In this document: positions 46,125 to 52,999 of the stretch, piece after piece
How the letters are laid out: each line of letters begins with the position of its first letter
Numbering within the stretch: position 1 is the first letter of the stretch
NCBI RefSeq assembly: GCF_009765785.1
Contig: NZ_LMUT01000016.1
Span: forward strand, 194,212-258,211
DNA: 64,000 nt
DNA from: Granulicella sp. L46
Lineage (GTDB): Bacteria > Acidobacteriota > Terriglobia > Terriglobales > Acidobacteriaceae
Direction: 5' to 3'
Notes under the pieces: model-generated
The model's input: the letters and a program-made list of their open reading frames with translations, nothing else
Told to the model about the DNA's origin: nothing
The model's database searches: none
Program-made: the position numbers and the translations under genes

Positions 46125-46153
46125 TTGCCCCTAATGTTGCCCCTAGTTGCCCC
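46097..46153 (+). promoter_or_regulatory. Putative integrase arm-type sites, right end
   Basis: Direct TTGCCCC repeats at 46125-46131, 46137-46143 and 46147-46153, plus one inverted copy at 46097-46103 inside the integrase start region. The same heptamer occurs twice near the left core. They are spaced 10-12 nt, about one helix turn, and overlap the integrase promoter and start. Best read as arm-type binding sites with autoregulation. Confidence 0.62.
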
Positions 46154-46199
46154 CGGATGTCAACCCGTCGCATCGTTCACTATCGGACGCCAGAGACGA

Positions 46200-46224
46200 C
46201 AAAACCCGCATATTTTGCGGGTTT
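46200..46224. terminator. Bidirectional terminator between ssrA and integrase
   Basis: AAAACCCGCA-tattt-TGCGGGTTTT is a perfect 10-bp stem with A/T tracts on both sides, so it can work on either strand. It lies about 34 nt beyond the tmRNA 3' end on the minus strand and likely ends ssrA transcription before it enters the integrase gene. It is inside the island, so the island appears to supply this function. Confidence 0.75.
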
Positions 46225-46256
46225 TATGTTGTTATTGGATCTCATTGGATGTTTGA

Positions 46257-46271
46257 TTGGTGGAGGCGGCG
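46257..46271 (+). repeat. attR core within the ssrA 3' end
   Basis: TTGGTGGAGGCGGCG, identical to 6100-6114 in the same orientation. It covers the encoded 3' CCA and acceptor strand of the tmRNA, so integration rebuilds a complete ssrA on the right side. Confidence 0.82.
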
Positions 46272-46609
46272 GGAGTCGAACCCGCGTCCGAAAAAACTGT
46301 CAACAGAGAGCGTTCATGCTTTTTCCGTTCGCATTTGTCTCGTAGTGAATGCTTGCAACGGACGAAGACGCATTCACCACCAGCCTGATTAATCTCGTCC
46401 TTGGCGTACAGGCGGAACCCCGCGGACCAGCCTACTGTGCGACGATCGGTACAAGCCCGTAGGCGAAGCCTGAGCGATCGGCTACTTAATTATTAAGCAG
46501 CAAGCGCGAATTGAGGTTCGGCACTTATAGTTTTGTGAGCGATTACGGGTGTCCACACCCCGGCATGCCTCTCTGCCGCAAGCAATCCCGTCGAAGCCGT
46601 GACGCCCCC
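46258..46609 (-). ncRNA. ssrA: Transfer-messenger RNA
   Basis: On the minus strand the 5' end reads GGGGGCGTCACGGCTTCGACGGG, the standard tmRNA start, and the 3' end closes with a T-arm (GCGGG-TTCGACT-CCCGC), an acceptor strand pairing with GGGGGCG, and an encoded CCA. Length is about 352 nt. The tag reading frame ends AHKTISAEPQFALAA and stops at TAA (46493-46495), matching the usual A-L-A-A degradation tag end. Function: rescue of stalled ribosomes together with SmpB. The 3' end is the attachment site of the island to its left. Confidence 0.95.
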
Positions 46610-46690
46610 ATTATTGAGACTGGCACCAACATTGCATTGGGCATTCAAAGAACTAGATGTAGTATACGTTGATCCTTCGAAACGCATATC

Positions 46691-47110
46691 TCAGGCGAAC
46701 GCAAGCAGCAAGGCGCCCGTGGTGACTAATGCCGCACCCGCGATCTTTACTGGGGACATACTTTCGCCAAAGCATAGCCAGCCTGCAACGATCACAATGG
46801 CGACGCTGAGCTTATCGATCGGTGCGACTCCGCTGACGGGCCCGATCTGCAAAGCGCGAAAATAGCAAAGCCACGAAAGTCCTGTGCATAGCCCGGAAAG
46901 AAGCAGGAACACCCAGCTTCTACGGCCAATCAGACCAATTCCACGATGGGCGTCAAGGCTTAGCGCGATTGTCCAGGTGAAGATCAGGACGACTGTTGTT
47001 CGGATGGCTGTGGCCAGGTTGCTGTCGATCCCTTCGACTCCAACCTTCGCAAGTAAAGCTGTTGCCGCAGCAAATACGGCTGAAAGTATCGCCCAAAAGA
47101 TCCAAGTCAT
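46691..47110 (-). CDS. EamA/DMT family small membrane transporter
   Basis: 139 aa with GGGAG upstream of the ATG. It has five probable membrane spans: MTWIFWAILSAVFAAATALLAKVGV, TTVVLIFTWTIALSL, WVFLLLSGLCTGLSWLCYFRAL, then VAPIDKLSVAIVIVAGWLCFGE and IAGAALVTTGALLLAF. The motif SWLCYFRALQ.G..S.VAPIDKLSV is characteristic of single-unit EamA proteins of about 140 aa. Such half-size members probably work as dimers to export small metabolites; the substrate is unknown. It ends about 80 nt upstream of ssrA on the same strand. Confidence 0.88.
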   Translation of the reverse strand: MTWIFWAILSAVFAAATALLAKVGVEGIDSNLATAIRTTVVLIFTWTIALSLDAHRGIGLIGRRSWVFLLLSGLCTGLSWLCYFRALQIGPVSGVAPIDKLSVAIVIVAGWLCFGESMSPVKIAGAALVTTGALLLAFA

Positions 47111-47483
47111 CTTATGCTCCCATGGATAGCCGGACGTCTATGTGATTACATAGACTCTTAGTCCATATACAGCCAGAATGAAACCTTTTGTTCTTCCGTT
47201 GGTAGCGATGGATTCTAACCACCATACGGCTCAATGGCTTGATCCAATTAGCCCTGCTGGAGATCGTTTTGTGAAATATCAATGTTTTGTGATGGATAGC
47301 GTGGTTGGCTCGGTCGAAAAAGCAAAAAAAAGGCGGCACGAACGGTGCTTTGTTCGTGCCGGGAGGCCAGTGACGCAACTTGCTCTCGAGTGTTTGGCAG
47401 CACTCGAGAAAACTTTCGCGAGATATGCTCTTTGGGAGAAATCTACGCTAAAAAGAATATAGCACATGCCGTCGGCGAAATGT
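47111..47483. other. Intergenic region with two hairpins
   Basis: 373 nt between EamA and the pterin dehydratase gene. It contains the terminator at 47318-47360 and a second 9-bp hairpin, TCTCGAGTG with CACTCGAGA (47384-47409). A plus-strand frame of 94 codons across it has no family match and overlaps both hairpins, so I do not call it. Confidence 0.55.
47318..47360 (-). terminator. Rho-independent terminator after the glmU-phhB unit
   Basis: On the minus strand a perfect 9-bp stem GGCACGAAC-aaagcacc-GTTCGTGCC (47335-47360) is followed by GCC and a run of eight T's. It lies about 120 nt downstream of the pterin dehydratase stop and most likely ends that transcript. Confidence 0.82.
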
Positions 47484-47786
47484 CTAGTCTTCCGGAAGCA
47501 TTTCGTAACTCTTTTTTGCGATCTCGTGCGCCATACTAATATCGTTTTGGGTAATGCCGCCGGCATCATGGGTTACCAGTGCAAGGCGAACCTTGTTATA
47601 ACGGATGTCGATATCGGGATGGTGGCCGGCTTTTTCGGCGAGATCGGCGACATGGTTTACGAACTTCATCGCCTGCTGGAAGTCCTTGAACGTGATGATT
47701 CGAACCAGCTCGCCGCGTTCGAGTTTCCATTTGGCAAGGGTTGCGAGGGACGCCTGGATCTTATTTTCATCCAAAACCTTATTCAT
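47484..47786 (-). CDS. phhB: 4a-hydroxytetrahydrobiopterin dehydratase
   Basis: 100 aa, the normal family length. ADLAEKAGHHPDIDIRYNKVRLALVTHDAGGIT contains the [EDKH]-x3-H-[HN]-P-x5-[YWF] active-site motif with the catalytic His pair and the conserved THDAGG end. It dehydrates pterin-4a-carbinolamine during recycling of tetrahydropterin cofactors and can act as a moonlighting dimerisation factor. It starts 40 nt downstream of glmU on the same strand and ends before a terminator, so the two are likely one transcript. Confidence 0.92.
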   Translation of the reverse strand: MNKVLDENKIQASLATLAKWKLERGELVRIITFKDFQQAMKFVNHVADLAEKAGHHPDIDIRYNKVRLALVTHDAGGITQNDISMAHEIAKKSYEMLPED

Positions 47787-47826
47787 AATACCTGCTATCT
47801 GGCTGCTGTGATGTGGCTTACGGCTG

Positions 47827-49251
47827 CTAGTCGCATGATGGCCGTTGGGTGCGTTTGCGATTGGATACCCAGCCGGGCTTGGTGGTCTGACGGCTGCGCC
47901 CCAGACTCAGCGCATCAGCTGGTACATCCTCTGTGATGCAGGAGGCAGCAGCGATGTAGGCCTCATCGCCAATGTTTATAGGGGCTACGAGCGTGGAGTT
48001 GGAGCCTATGAAGGCGTTGTTGCCAATTACTGTTTGGTGTTTGTGGGTTCCGTCGTAGTTGCAGGTGATGGTGCCGGCGCCTATGTTTACGCCGGAGCCA
48101 ATGGTGCTATCTCCCAGATAAGAAAGGTGGTTAGCCTTGGAGCCGCGGCCCATTTTTACTTTTTTTGTCTCGACGAAGTTGCCGATGTGGGCTTCTTCGC
48201 CGATTTCGCTTTCCGGGCGCAGATGGGCGTAAGGTCCTAACTTTGCACCACTTCCGATGGTGGATTGCAAAACGATGCAACCGTTGCGCAGGAGCACCTT
48301 GTCGCCAATCTGTGCGTCTTGAACCACGGTATAGGACGCAAATCGACAGTCTGAGCCTACTTTCGTGCTGCCCAAAATCTGGACGTAGGGTTCGATGACG
48401 GTGTCGGGACCGATCTCGACCTGGGCGTCGATGACACAGGTTTCGGGACGGAAGATGGTGACGCCCTGGGCCATGAGGCGGCGGGCGGTGGCGAGGCGCA
48501 TAGCGGCGTCGAGGTGCATCATCTCCTCGATGGTGTTGGCGCCGAGCACCTCGTCGACGGAGCCGGAGGATTTGAGGGCGACGACGCGCTGGTTGTCGGC
48601 GACGAGGAGGGCGGCGACGTCCGTGAGGTAAAACTCGCCGTGGGCGTTGGTGGTGGAGAGGGAATCGAGGTGGGTAAAGAGTGCGGAGGTGCGGAAGCAG
48701 TAGATGCCGGAGTTGATCTCCGGGGCATTCAGTTGATCGGGCTTGAGGGATTTCTGCTCTACGATCGCGGTTACTTCGGGGGCGGCGTCGGAGCTGCGGA
48801 GGACGCGGCCATAGCCGGTGGGATTTGGGGGGGTGGCGGTGAGGATGGTCATGGCGGCGCGCTGGGCGAGGTGGAAGGCGCAGAGTTCTTCGAGAGTGGA
48901 AGGTTTGATGAGCGGTACGTCGCCGGAGAGGACTAGGAGGTTTTCGGGAGGGGTCTGGCCGGTGGCGATGAAGTGCGCCTTTAGTTGCTGAAGGGCGTGG
49001 CCGGTGCCGCGCTGGTCGGCCTGAAGAACGAAGGAGACGCCGGTGGAGGCGACGGCGGCGCGGACCTGGTCGGCTTCGTGGCCGATGATGCAGAAGATCT
49101 GGCTGGCGGGTGCAATGGTTTTGGCGGCGGCGATTACGTGGAGCAGGAGGGACTGGCCGCCGATTTCGTGAAGGACTTTGGGGCGGCGGGACTTAAGGCG
49201 CGTGCCTTTGCCGGCGGCCATGATGGCAATTCCGAAGGATGAGGTTTCCAT
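47827..49251 (-). CDS. glmU: Bifunctional GlcNAc-1-P uridyltransferase / GlcN-1-P acetyltransferase
   Basis: 474 aa. The N-terminal nucleotidyltransferase domain (1-230) shows IMAAGKGTRLKSRRPKVLHEIGG, the family's LAAGxGTRMxSxxPKxLH motif, then LVLSGDVPLI and EINSGIYCF. The C-terminal left-handed beta helix (about 250-450) has hexapeptide repeats (IGPDTVIEPYVQILGSTKVGSDCR; KANHLSYLGDSTIGSGVNIGAGTITCNYDGTHKH with the acetyl-transfer His). It makes UDP-GlcNAc for peptidoglycan in two steps. It stands upstream of the pterin dehydratase gene and divergent to the TonB receptor. Confidence 0.97.
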   Translation of the reverse strand: METSSFGIAIMAAGKGTRLKSRRPKVLHEIGGQSLLLHVIAAAKTIAPASQIFCIIGHEADQVRAAVASTGVSFVLQADQRGTGHALQQLKAHFIATGQTPPENLLVLSGDVPLIKPSTLEELCAFHLAQRAAMTILTATPPNPTGYGRVLRSSDAAPEVTAIVEQKSLKPDQLNAPEINSGIYCFRTSALFTHLDSLSTTNAHGEFYLTDVAALLVADNQRVVALKSSGSVDEVLGANTIEEMMHLDAAMRLATARRLMAQGVTIFRPETCVIDAQVEIGPDTVIEPYVQILGSTKVGSDCRFASYTVVQDAQIGDKVLLRNGCIVLQSTIGSGAKLGPYAHLRPESEIGEEAHIGNFVETKKVKMGRGSKANHLSYLGDSTIGSGVNIGAGTITCNYDGTHKHQTVIGNNAFIGSNSTLVAPINIGDEAYIAAASCITEDVPADALSLGRSRQTTKPGWVSNRKRTQRPSCD

Positions 49252-49386
49252 ACGGTGATTATCGTCTCATGGGTGCGGGAAGAAGGTGCGGAAGGTGGAT
49301 GGTTTGTGGATCATCCGTGATTCTGAAGCGAAGCCCGCGCGCCCGACTTCCGACCCAAACTTTACAAATTCACAATATAGGACCAG

Positions 49387-49431
49387 ATGAGTCTGGTATT
49401 CGTTTATAGTAATTACTGATCTCGGACTCAT
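49387..49431 (+). promoter_or_regulatory. Nested palindromes upstream of TonB receptor
   Basis: ATGAGTC (49387-49393) and its perfect inverse GACTCAT (49425-49431) flank a perfect AGTAATTACT palindrome (49408-49417), about 95 nt upstream of the receptor start. This symmetrical layout is what a dimeric repressor site would look like, and iron control is expected for a siderophore receptor. It does not match the E. coli Fur box closely. Confidence 0.45.
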
Positions 49432-49526
49432 TTAGTCGGGAATAGAAGGCGTGTGCATGAGGGCCGCGCGAACCAAGGGCGACGGATGGCCGTGAGGGCG
49501 AGCCGTTCGCTTAGAAGCAAAGGAAT

Positions 49527-52166
49527 GTGAACGTGCAGAAGTTGAAGCGTGGAAGCAGCTGTGGCAAGCGGGCAAAGCTCGTCGCTATGGCTACGATGAC
49601 GGCATATGCCGCGATGAGCAGGTCAGACGCAAAGGCGCAACAAATGGTGGCAGCCGCGGCAGGGAAAGAGCCTATTCCGGCGCAGCTCCCCGTCCGGCGT
49701 TTCCGGATTGCGGAGGGGCCGCTCACTACCGCCCTTGATCAATACCGCCAGCAAAGCGGCGTAACCCTCAAGCTGGAAATCCCCCCTGAAATCCTCGCCA
49801 CCTTCACCGCCCGCGCGGTGGTAGGGCTCTATCCCAACGACTCCGCTCTGCGGCAGCTGCTGGCCGGCACCGGCCTCAACTTCACTTTCGACGGCACCGA
49901 CGCTGTGCGCATTGGCGTTCGCAACCAGGAGTCGGTCAACGTCAACGGCGGCCTTCCCGACGCCGTCAGCATGACCAAGTTCACGGAGCCCCTGCTCGAC
50001 ACTCCACAAACTGTCGTCGAGGTCCCCCAGTTTATTCTCCACGACGAACAGAATCGCTCTCTCCTCGACGCTGTCCGCAACGTTCCCGGCATCAGCATTG
50101 CGGCAGGCGAAAGCGGAGCCCAGGGCGACAACCTCACCATCCGCGGCTTCACCGCACGCAACGACATCTTCCTCGATGGCATTCGCGACTTTGGCAGCTA
50201 TTACCGCGACAGCTTTAACTTCGAGCAGGTAGAGGTCCTCGAAGGCCCCGCGGGTGTTCAGTTCGGTCGCGGATCGACGGGCGGCGTCATCAACCAGGTG
50301 AGCAAAATGCCCACTGTTGATAAGTTCATTGACGTTCAAACACAGTTCGGCACCGACGGTACCCGCCGTGTCACTGCAGACGTCAACGAACCGCTCCCCA
50401 ATTTCGCCCACGGCACTGCCGTCCGCGTCAACGCTGTAGGCTACGCAGGCGGGGTCGCCGGCCGTCCATTCGACGAGACTCGCCGTTTCGGCATTGCGCC
50501 ATCGATCTCCTTCGGCTTGAACTCCCCCACCCACCTCACGGTTAGCTACTTCCATCTCAACGACGACGACACCCCCGACTACGGTCTGCCGTGGTTCGAA
50601 AACGGCCTTGCTCACGGCGTCAACCGGCACGCCTACTTCGGTTTTCCGGATGCGAATCATCTCCGGACCAACGACAACATCGTTACCCTCAAAGCCAACC
50701 ACGCCTTCGAGGGTAGCGGCGACGTCGACCTCCACACCATCGCGCGTTGGGCAAATTATCCTCGCGACGTGCAGATCACGGAGCCACAGATCTGCTCGAA
50801 CGTCAGCGTCAGCACTCCTGTCGGCGGCTACGTTGCCGCCCTTCCGACGAACGCTCTCAACACCCATCTGCCCTGTCTTTACACACAGTCCACACCTGCC
50901 GCGGACATCACCGTCAATCGCAATCAGATCCAGATCAAGAGCGTTGAAGGCGATCTCTGGGACCAGACCGAGGTCACGGCCCACTTCAAGACCTTCGGCA
51001 TTCGCAATGACTTCGCTGGCGGCGTTGAAGGTGGCCGCGAGGTCTCCAATCCCATCAAAACCAGCTACACCGAGTTCGGCATCAACAGCGTTACGCCCAC
51101 AAATCTCGCCAACCCGAATCCCTCCGACGTTTTCGCGGGCGTGGGCTACATCGCGTCCATCACGCATGTCACCTCGGAGAGCGTCGGCCTCTATTTCGTC
51201 GACACGCTCAAGCTCGGACGTCGGGTTGAGCTGAGCGGCGGCGTTCGCTGGGACTACTTCGACACCTCCTATAACCTCTACGCTCCGACCACCAGCATCC
51301 CAGGCGCCGCTCCCACCCCGAACATCGCGCCCCTTGAACAGAAGGTGGATCAGCCTACGTATCGAGCCGCCTTCGTGTTCAAACCGAACCAGCACAGCAG
51401 CGTCTACTTCGACTACGGCACCAGCTTCAATCCATCTGCCGAAACCCTTAGCCTCAGCGTTGCCACCAGCATTCTTCCACCTGAAGAAAACGAGTCGTAC
51501 GAAATCGGCGCGAAGTACAGCCTCTTCCATCAACGTCTGCAGCTTGAGGGTGCCCTCTTTCGCACGGAGCAAGACAACGCTCGCGAGACCAGCCCGACTA
51601 ACTCGAACGTGATCGTGTTAGCGGGAAACCAGCTTGTGAAGGGCGTCCAGGCCAGCGCCGTCGGACAGCTCGGCGGCGGTACGGACTTGGTGCTGGGATA
51701 CGCTTATCTCGATAGCTCGGTGATTTTCTCCCAGGAATTCCCAACCTCCATCGGCTTTCCCTTGGCCAACGTCCCCAAGCAGACCTTCAACGCCTTCATC
51801 ACCCACAACCTTTTCTGGAAGATCAGCGGCGGCGTCGGCAGCAACTACGTTGGCAGCCGCACGGCCAGCTCGACTACACCGTACGTCGGCACCAACCACT
51901 CCGGGCCCATCACCTTTGCCCCCGGCACGGCGCCCTGCGGTGCCACCGCGACCACCTGCTATGAGGTCCTCTCAACCGCCATGAAACAAGTTCCTGGCTA
52001 CTGGGTTTTCAATCTCATGGTGAAGCGGTCGATCACGCATCGCATCGAACTGCAGGCCAACATCTACAACCTCTTCAACCGCTTCTACATCGACCAGCCA
52101 CACCCCAGCCACCTCATTCCCGGTGCCGGACTCAGCGCGCTGATCGGTGCGAACTTCAGATTCTAG
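49527..52166 (+). CDS. TonB-dependent siderophore receptor with STN domain
   Basis: 879 aa from a GTG with AGGA upstream (the next GTG at 49533 is also possible). A signal peptide ends around AKAQQ (residue about 38). Residues about 55-110 are an STN domain (FRIAEGPLTTALDQYRQQSGVTL, FTARAVVGLYPNDSALRQLL). The plug (about 150-270) shows TPQTVVEVPQFILHDE, VPGISIAAGESGAQGDNLTIRGFTARNDIFLDGIRDFGSYYRD and VEVLEGPAGVQFGRGSTGGVINQVSK, the siderophore-receptor form. The beta-barrel ends in RF. The STN domain usually signals through an anti-sigma factor, none of which is nearby. The downstream hydroxylase suggests the Fiu/PiuA catecholate type. Confidence 0.93.
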   Translation: MNVQKLKRGSSCGKRAKLVAMATMTAYAAMSRSDAKAQQMVAAAAGKEPIPAQLPVRRFRIAEGPLTTALDQYRQQSGVTLKLEIPPEILATFTARAVVGLYPNDSALRQLLAGTGLNFTFDGTDAVRIGVRNQESVNVNGGLPDAVSMTKFTEPLLDTPQTVVEVPQFILHDEQNRSLLDAVRNVPGISIAAGESGAQGDNLTIRGFTARNDIFLDGIRDFGSYYRDSFNFEQVEVLEGPAGVQFGRGSTGGVINQVSKMPTVDKFIDVQTQFGTDGTRRVTADVNEPLPNFAHGTAVRVNAVGYAGGVAGRPFDETRRFGIAPSISFGLNSPTHLTVSYFHLNDDDTPDYGLPWFENGLAHGVNRHAYFGFPDANHLRTNDNIVTLKANHAFEGSGDVDLHTIARWANYPRDVQITEPQICSNVSVSTPVGGYVAALPTNALNTHLPCLYTQSTPAADITVNRNQIQIKSVEGDLWDQTEVTAHFKTFGIRNDFAGGVEGGREVSNPIKTSYTEFGINSVTPTNLANPNPSDVFAGVGYIASITHVTSESVGLYFVDTLKLGRRVELSGGVRWDYFDTSYNLYAPTTSIPGAAPTPNIAPLEQKVDQPTYRAAFVFKPNQHSSVYFDYGTSFNPSAETLSLSVATSILPPEENESYEIGAKYSLFHQRLQLEGALFRTEQDNARETSPTNSNVIVLAGNQLVKGVQASAVGQLGGGTDLVLGYAYLDSSVIFSQEFPTSIGFPLANVPKQTFNAFITHNLFWKISGGVGSNYVGSRTASSTTPYVGTNHSGPITFAPGTAPCGATATTCYEVLSTAMKQVPGYWVFNLMVKRSITHRIELQANIYNLFNRFYIDQPHPSHLIPGAGLSALIGANFRF

Positions 52167-52193
52167 GAGTCAACACGTGCAAAGGAAGACCCT

Positions 52194-52889
52194 ATGCTAA
52201 TTACCATCGAAAAGGTCCTCACGCCTGGGCAGGTCAACGAGGCGCGACAGAAACTCGCTTCAGCGGAATGGGTAGACGGTCGCGTGACCGCCGGCTACCA
52301 GGCCCAGGAAGTAAAACGCAACGCGCAGATTCCGGAGAGCTCGCCGGCGGCGAAGGAGCTCGGCGAGATGATCCTTGCTGGGCTGGCGCGCTCTCCGCGC
52401 TTTATGTCGGCTGCGCTGCCGCTGCGCGTGTTTCCACCTATGTTCAACAGCTACGCCGGCGGCCAAACATTCGGCACGCATGTCGACACGGCGATTCGCC
52501 AGCTCGCCACCACTGGCCAGCGAATCCGCACCGACCTCAGCGCCACGCTGTTTCTTACTCCACCCAACGAGTACGACGGCGGCGAGTTGATCGTCGAAGA
52601 CAGCTACGGCGAAAAGAGCGTCAAGCTTGCTGCCGGTGACATGGTGCTCTACCCGGCCACCAGCCTTCATCGCGTCGAACCCGTCACCCGCGGCAATCGT
52701 GTTAGCTCCTTCTTCTGGATCCAAAGCATGATTCGCCAGGATGCTCACCGCGCTCTATTGTTCGAGCTCGACGCCTCCATTCAACGATTGGCCGGAAGTG
52801 ACCTGGCCCAAAGTGCACCGGTGAAGCAAAGTTCGGTGCAACTGACCGGCGTGTATCACAACCTTCTTCGACAATGGGCAGAGATGTAA
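52194..52889 (+). CDS. PKHD-type Fe(II)/2-oxoglutarate hydroxylase (PiuC/YbiX)
   Basis: 231 aa, ATG 25 nt after the receptor stop with GGAAGA upstream. [10 protein letters not shown] gives the His-x-Asp iron ligands and [19 protein letters not shown] the distal His and the 2-oxoglutarate Arg, both in the PiuC/YbiX arrangement. [16 protein letters not shown] is family specific. In E. coli and Pseudomonas ybiX/piuC genes sit beside the catecholate siderophore receptor genes fiu/piuA and are iron regulated, which is the pairing seen here. Its substrate is still unclear in the literature known to me. Confidence 0.93.
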   Translation: MLITIEKVLTPGQVNEARQKLASAEWVDGRVTAGYQAQEVKRNAQIPESSPAAKELGEMILAGLARSPRFMSAALPLRVFPPMFNSYAGGQTFGTHVDTAIRQLATTGQRIRTDLSATLFLTPPNEYDGGELIVEDSYGEKSVKLAAGDMVLYPATSLHRVEPVTRGNRVSSFFWIQSMIRQDAHRALLFELDASIQRLAGSDLAQSAPVKQSSVQLTGVYHNLLRQWAEM

Positions 52890-52924
52890 GCCCAACAATT
52901 CGGCGCGACTCGAGCGCACCGAAG

Positions 52925-52954
52925 GTGCCCACGTCACCCTCATGGCGTGGGCAC
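52925..52954 (+). terminator. Likely terminator of the siderophore unit
   Basis: Perfect 9-bp stem GTGCCCACG (52925-52933) and CGTGGGCAC (52946-52954) with a 12-nt loop, 36 nt after the hydroxylase stop and before the convergent ABC/peptidase gene. The following T content is low, so termination strength is uncertain and it could serve both convergent units. Confidence 0.55.
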
Positions 52955-52999
52955 TCATTAGGTAAAAGGGGTCTTGTTGCGAGGCTTGCGTTATGCCGA

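Larger units (their letters stand above)
6100..46271. mobile_element. Genomic island integrated at the ssrA 3' end (~40 kb)
   Basis: Seen: TTGGTGGAGGCGGCG occurs at 46257-46271, overlapping the 3' end of ssrA, and again in the same orientation at 6100-6114. A P4-type integrase gene lies directly inside the right end. TTGCCCC repeats occur just inside both ends. Everything between is accessory in character: restriction-like, NLR-like, CHAT/QueC, AlpA, a second integrase and many unknowns. Known: P4-family integrases commonly use tRNA or tmRNA 3' ends and leave such direct repeats. Inference: one island, perhaps composite because a second recombinase gene lies at 31962. No conjugation genes are seen, so it would need helper functions to transfer. 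Confidence 0.82.

Noticed and set aside
47178-47462. 94-codon plus-strand frame
   Set aside because: Overlaps a terminator and a second hairpin and has no family similarity.
49623-51572. 649-codon minus-strand frame inside the TonB receptor gene
   Set aside because: It is the antisense of a clearly assigned receptor and has no recognisable domain.
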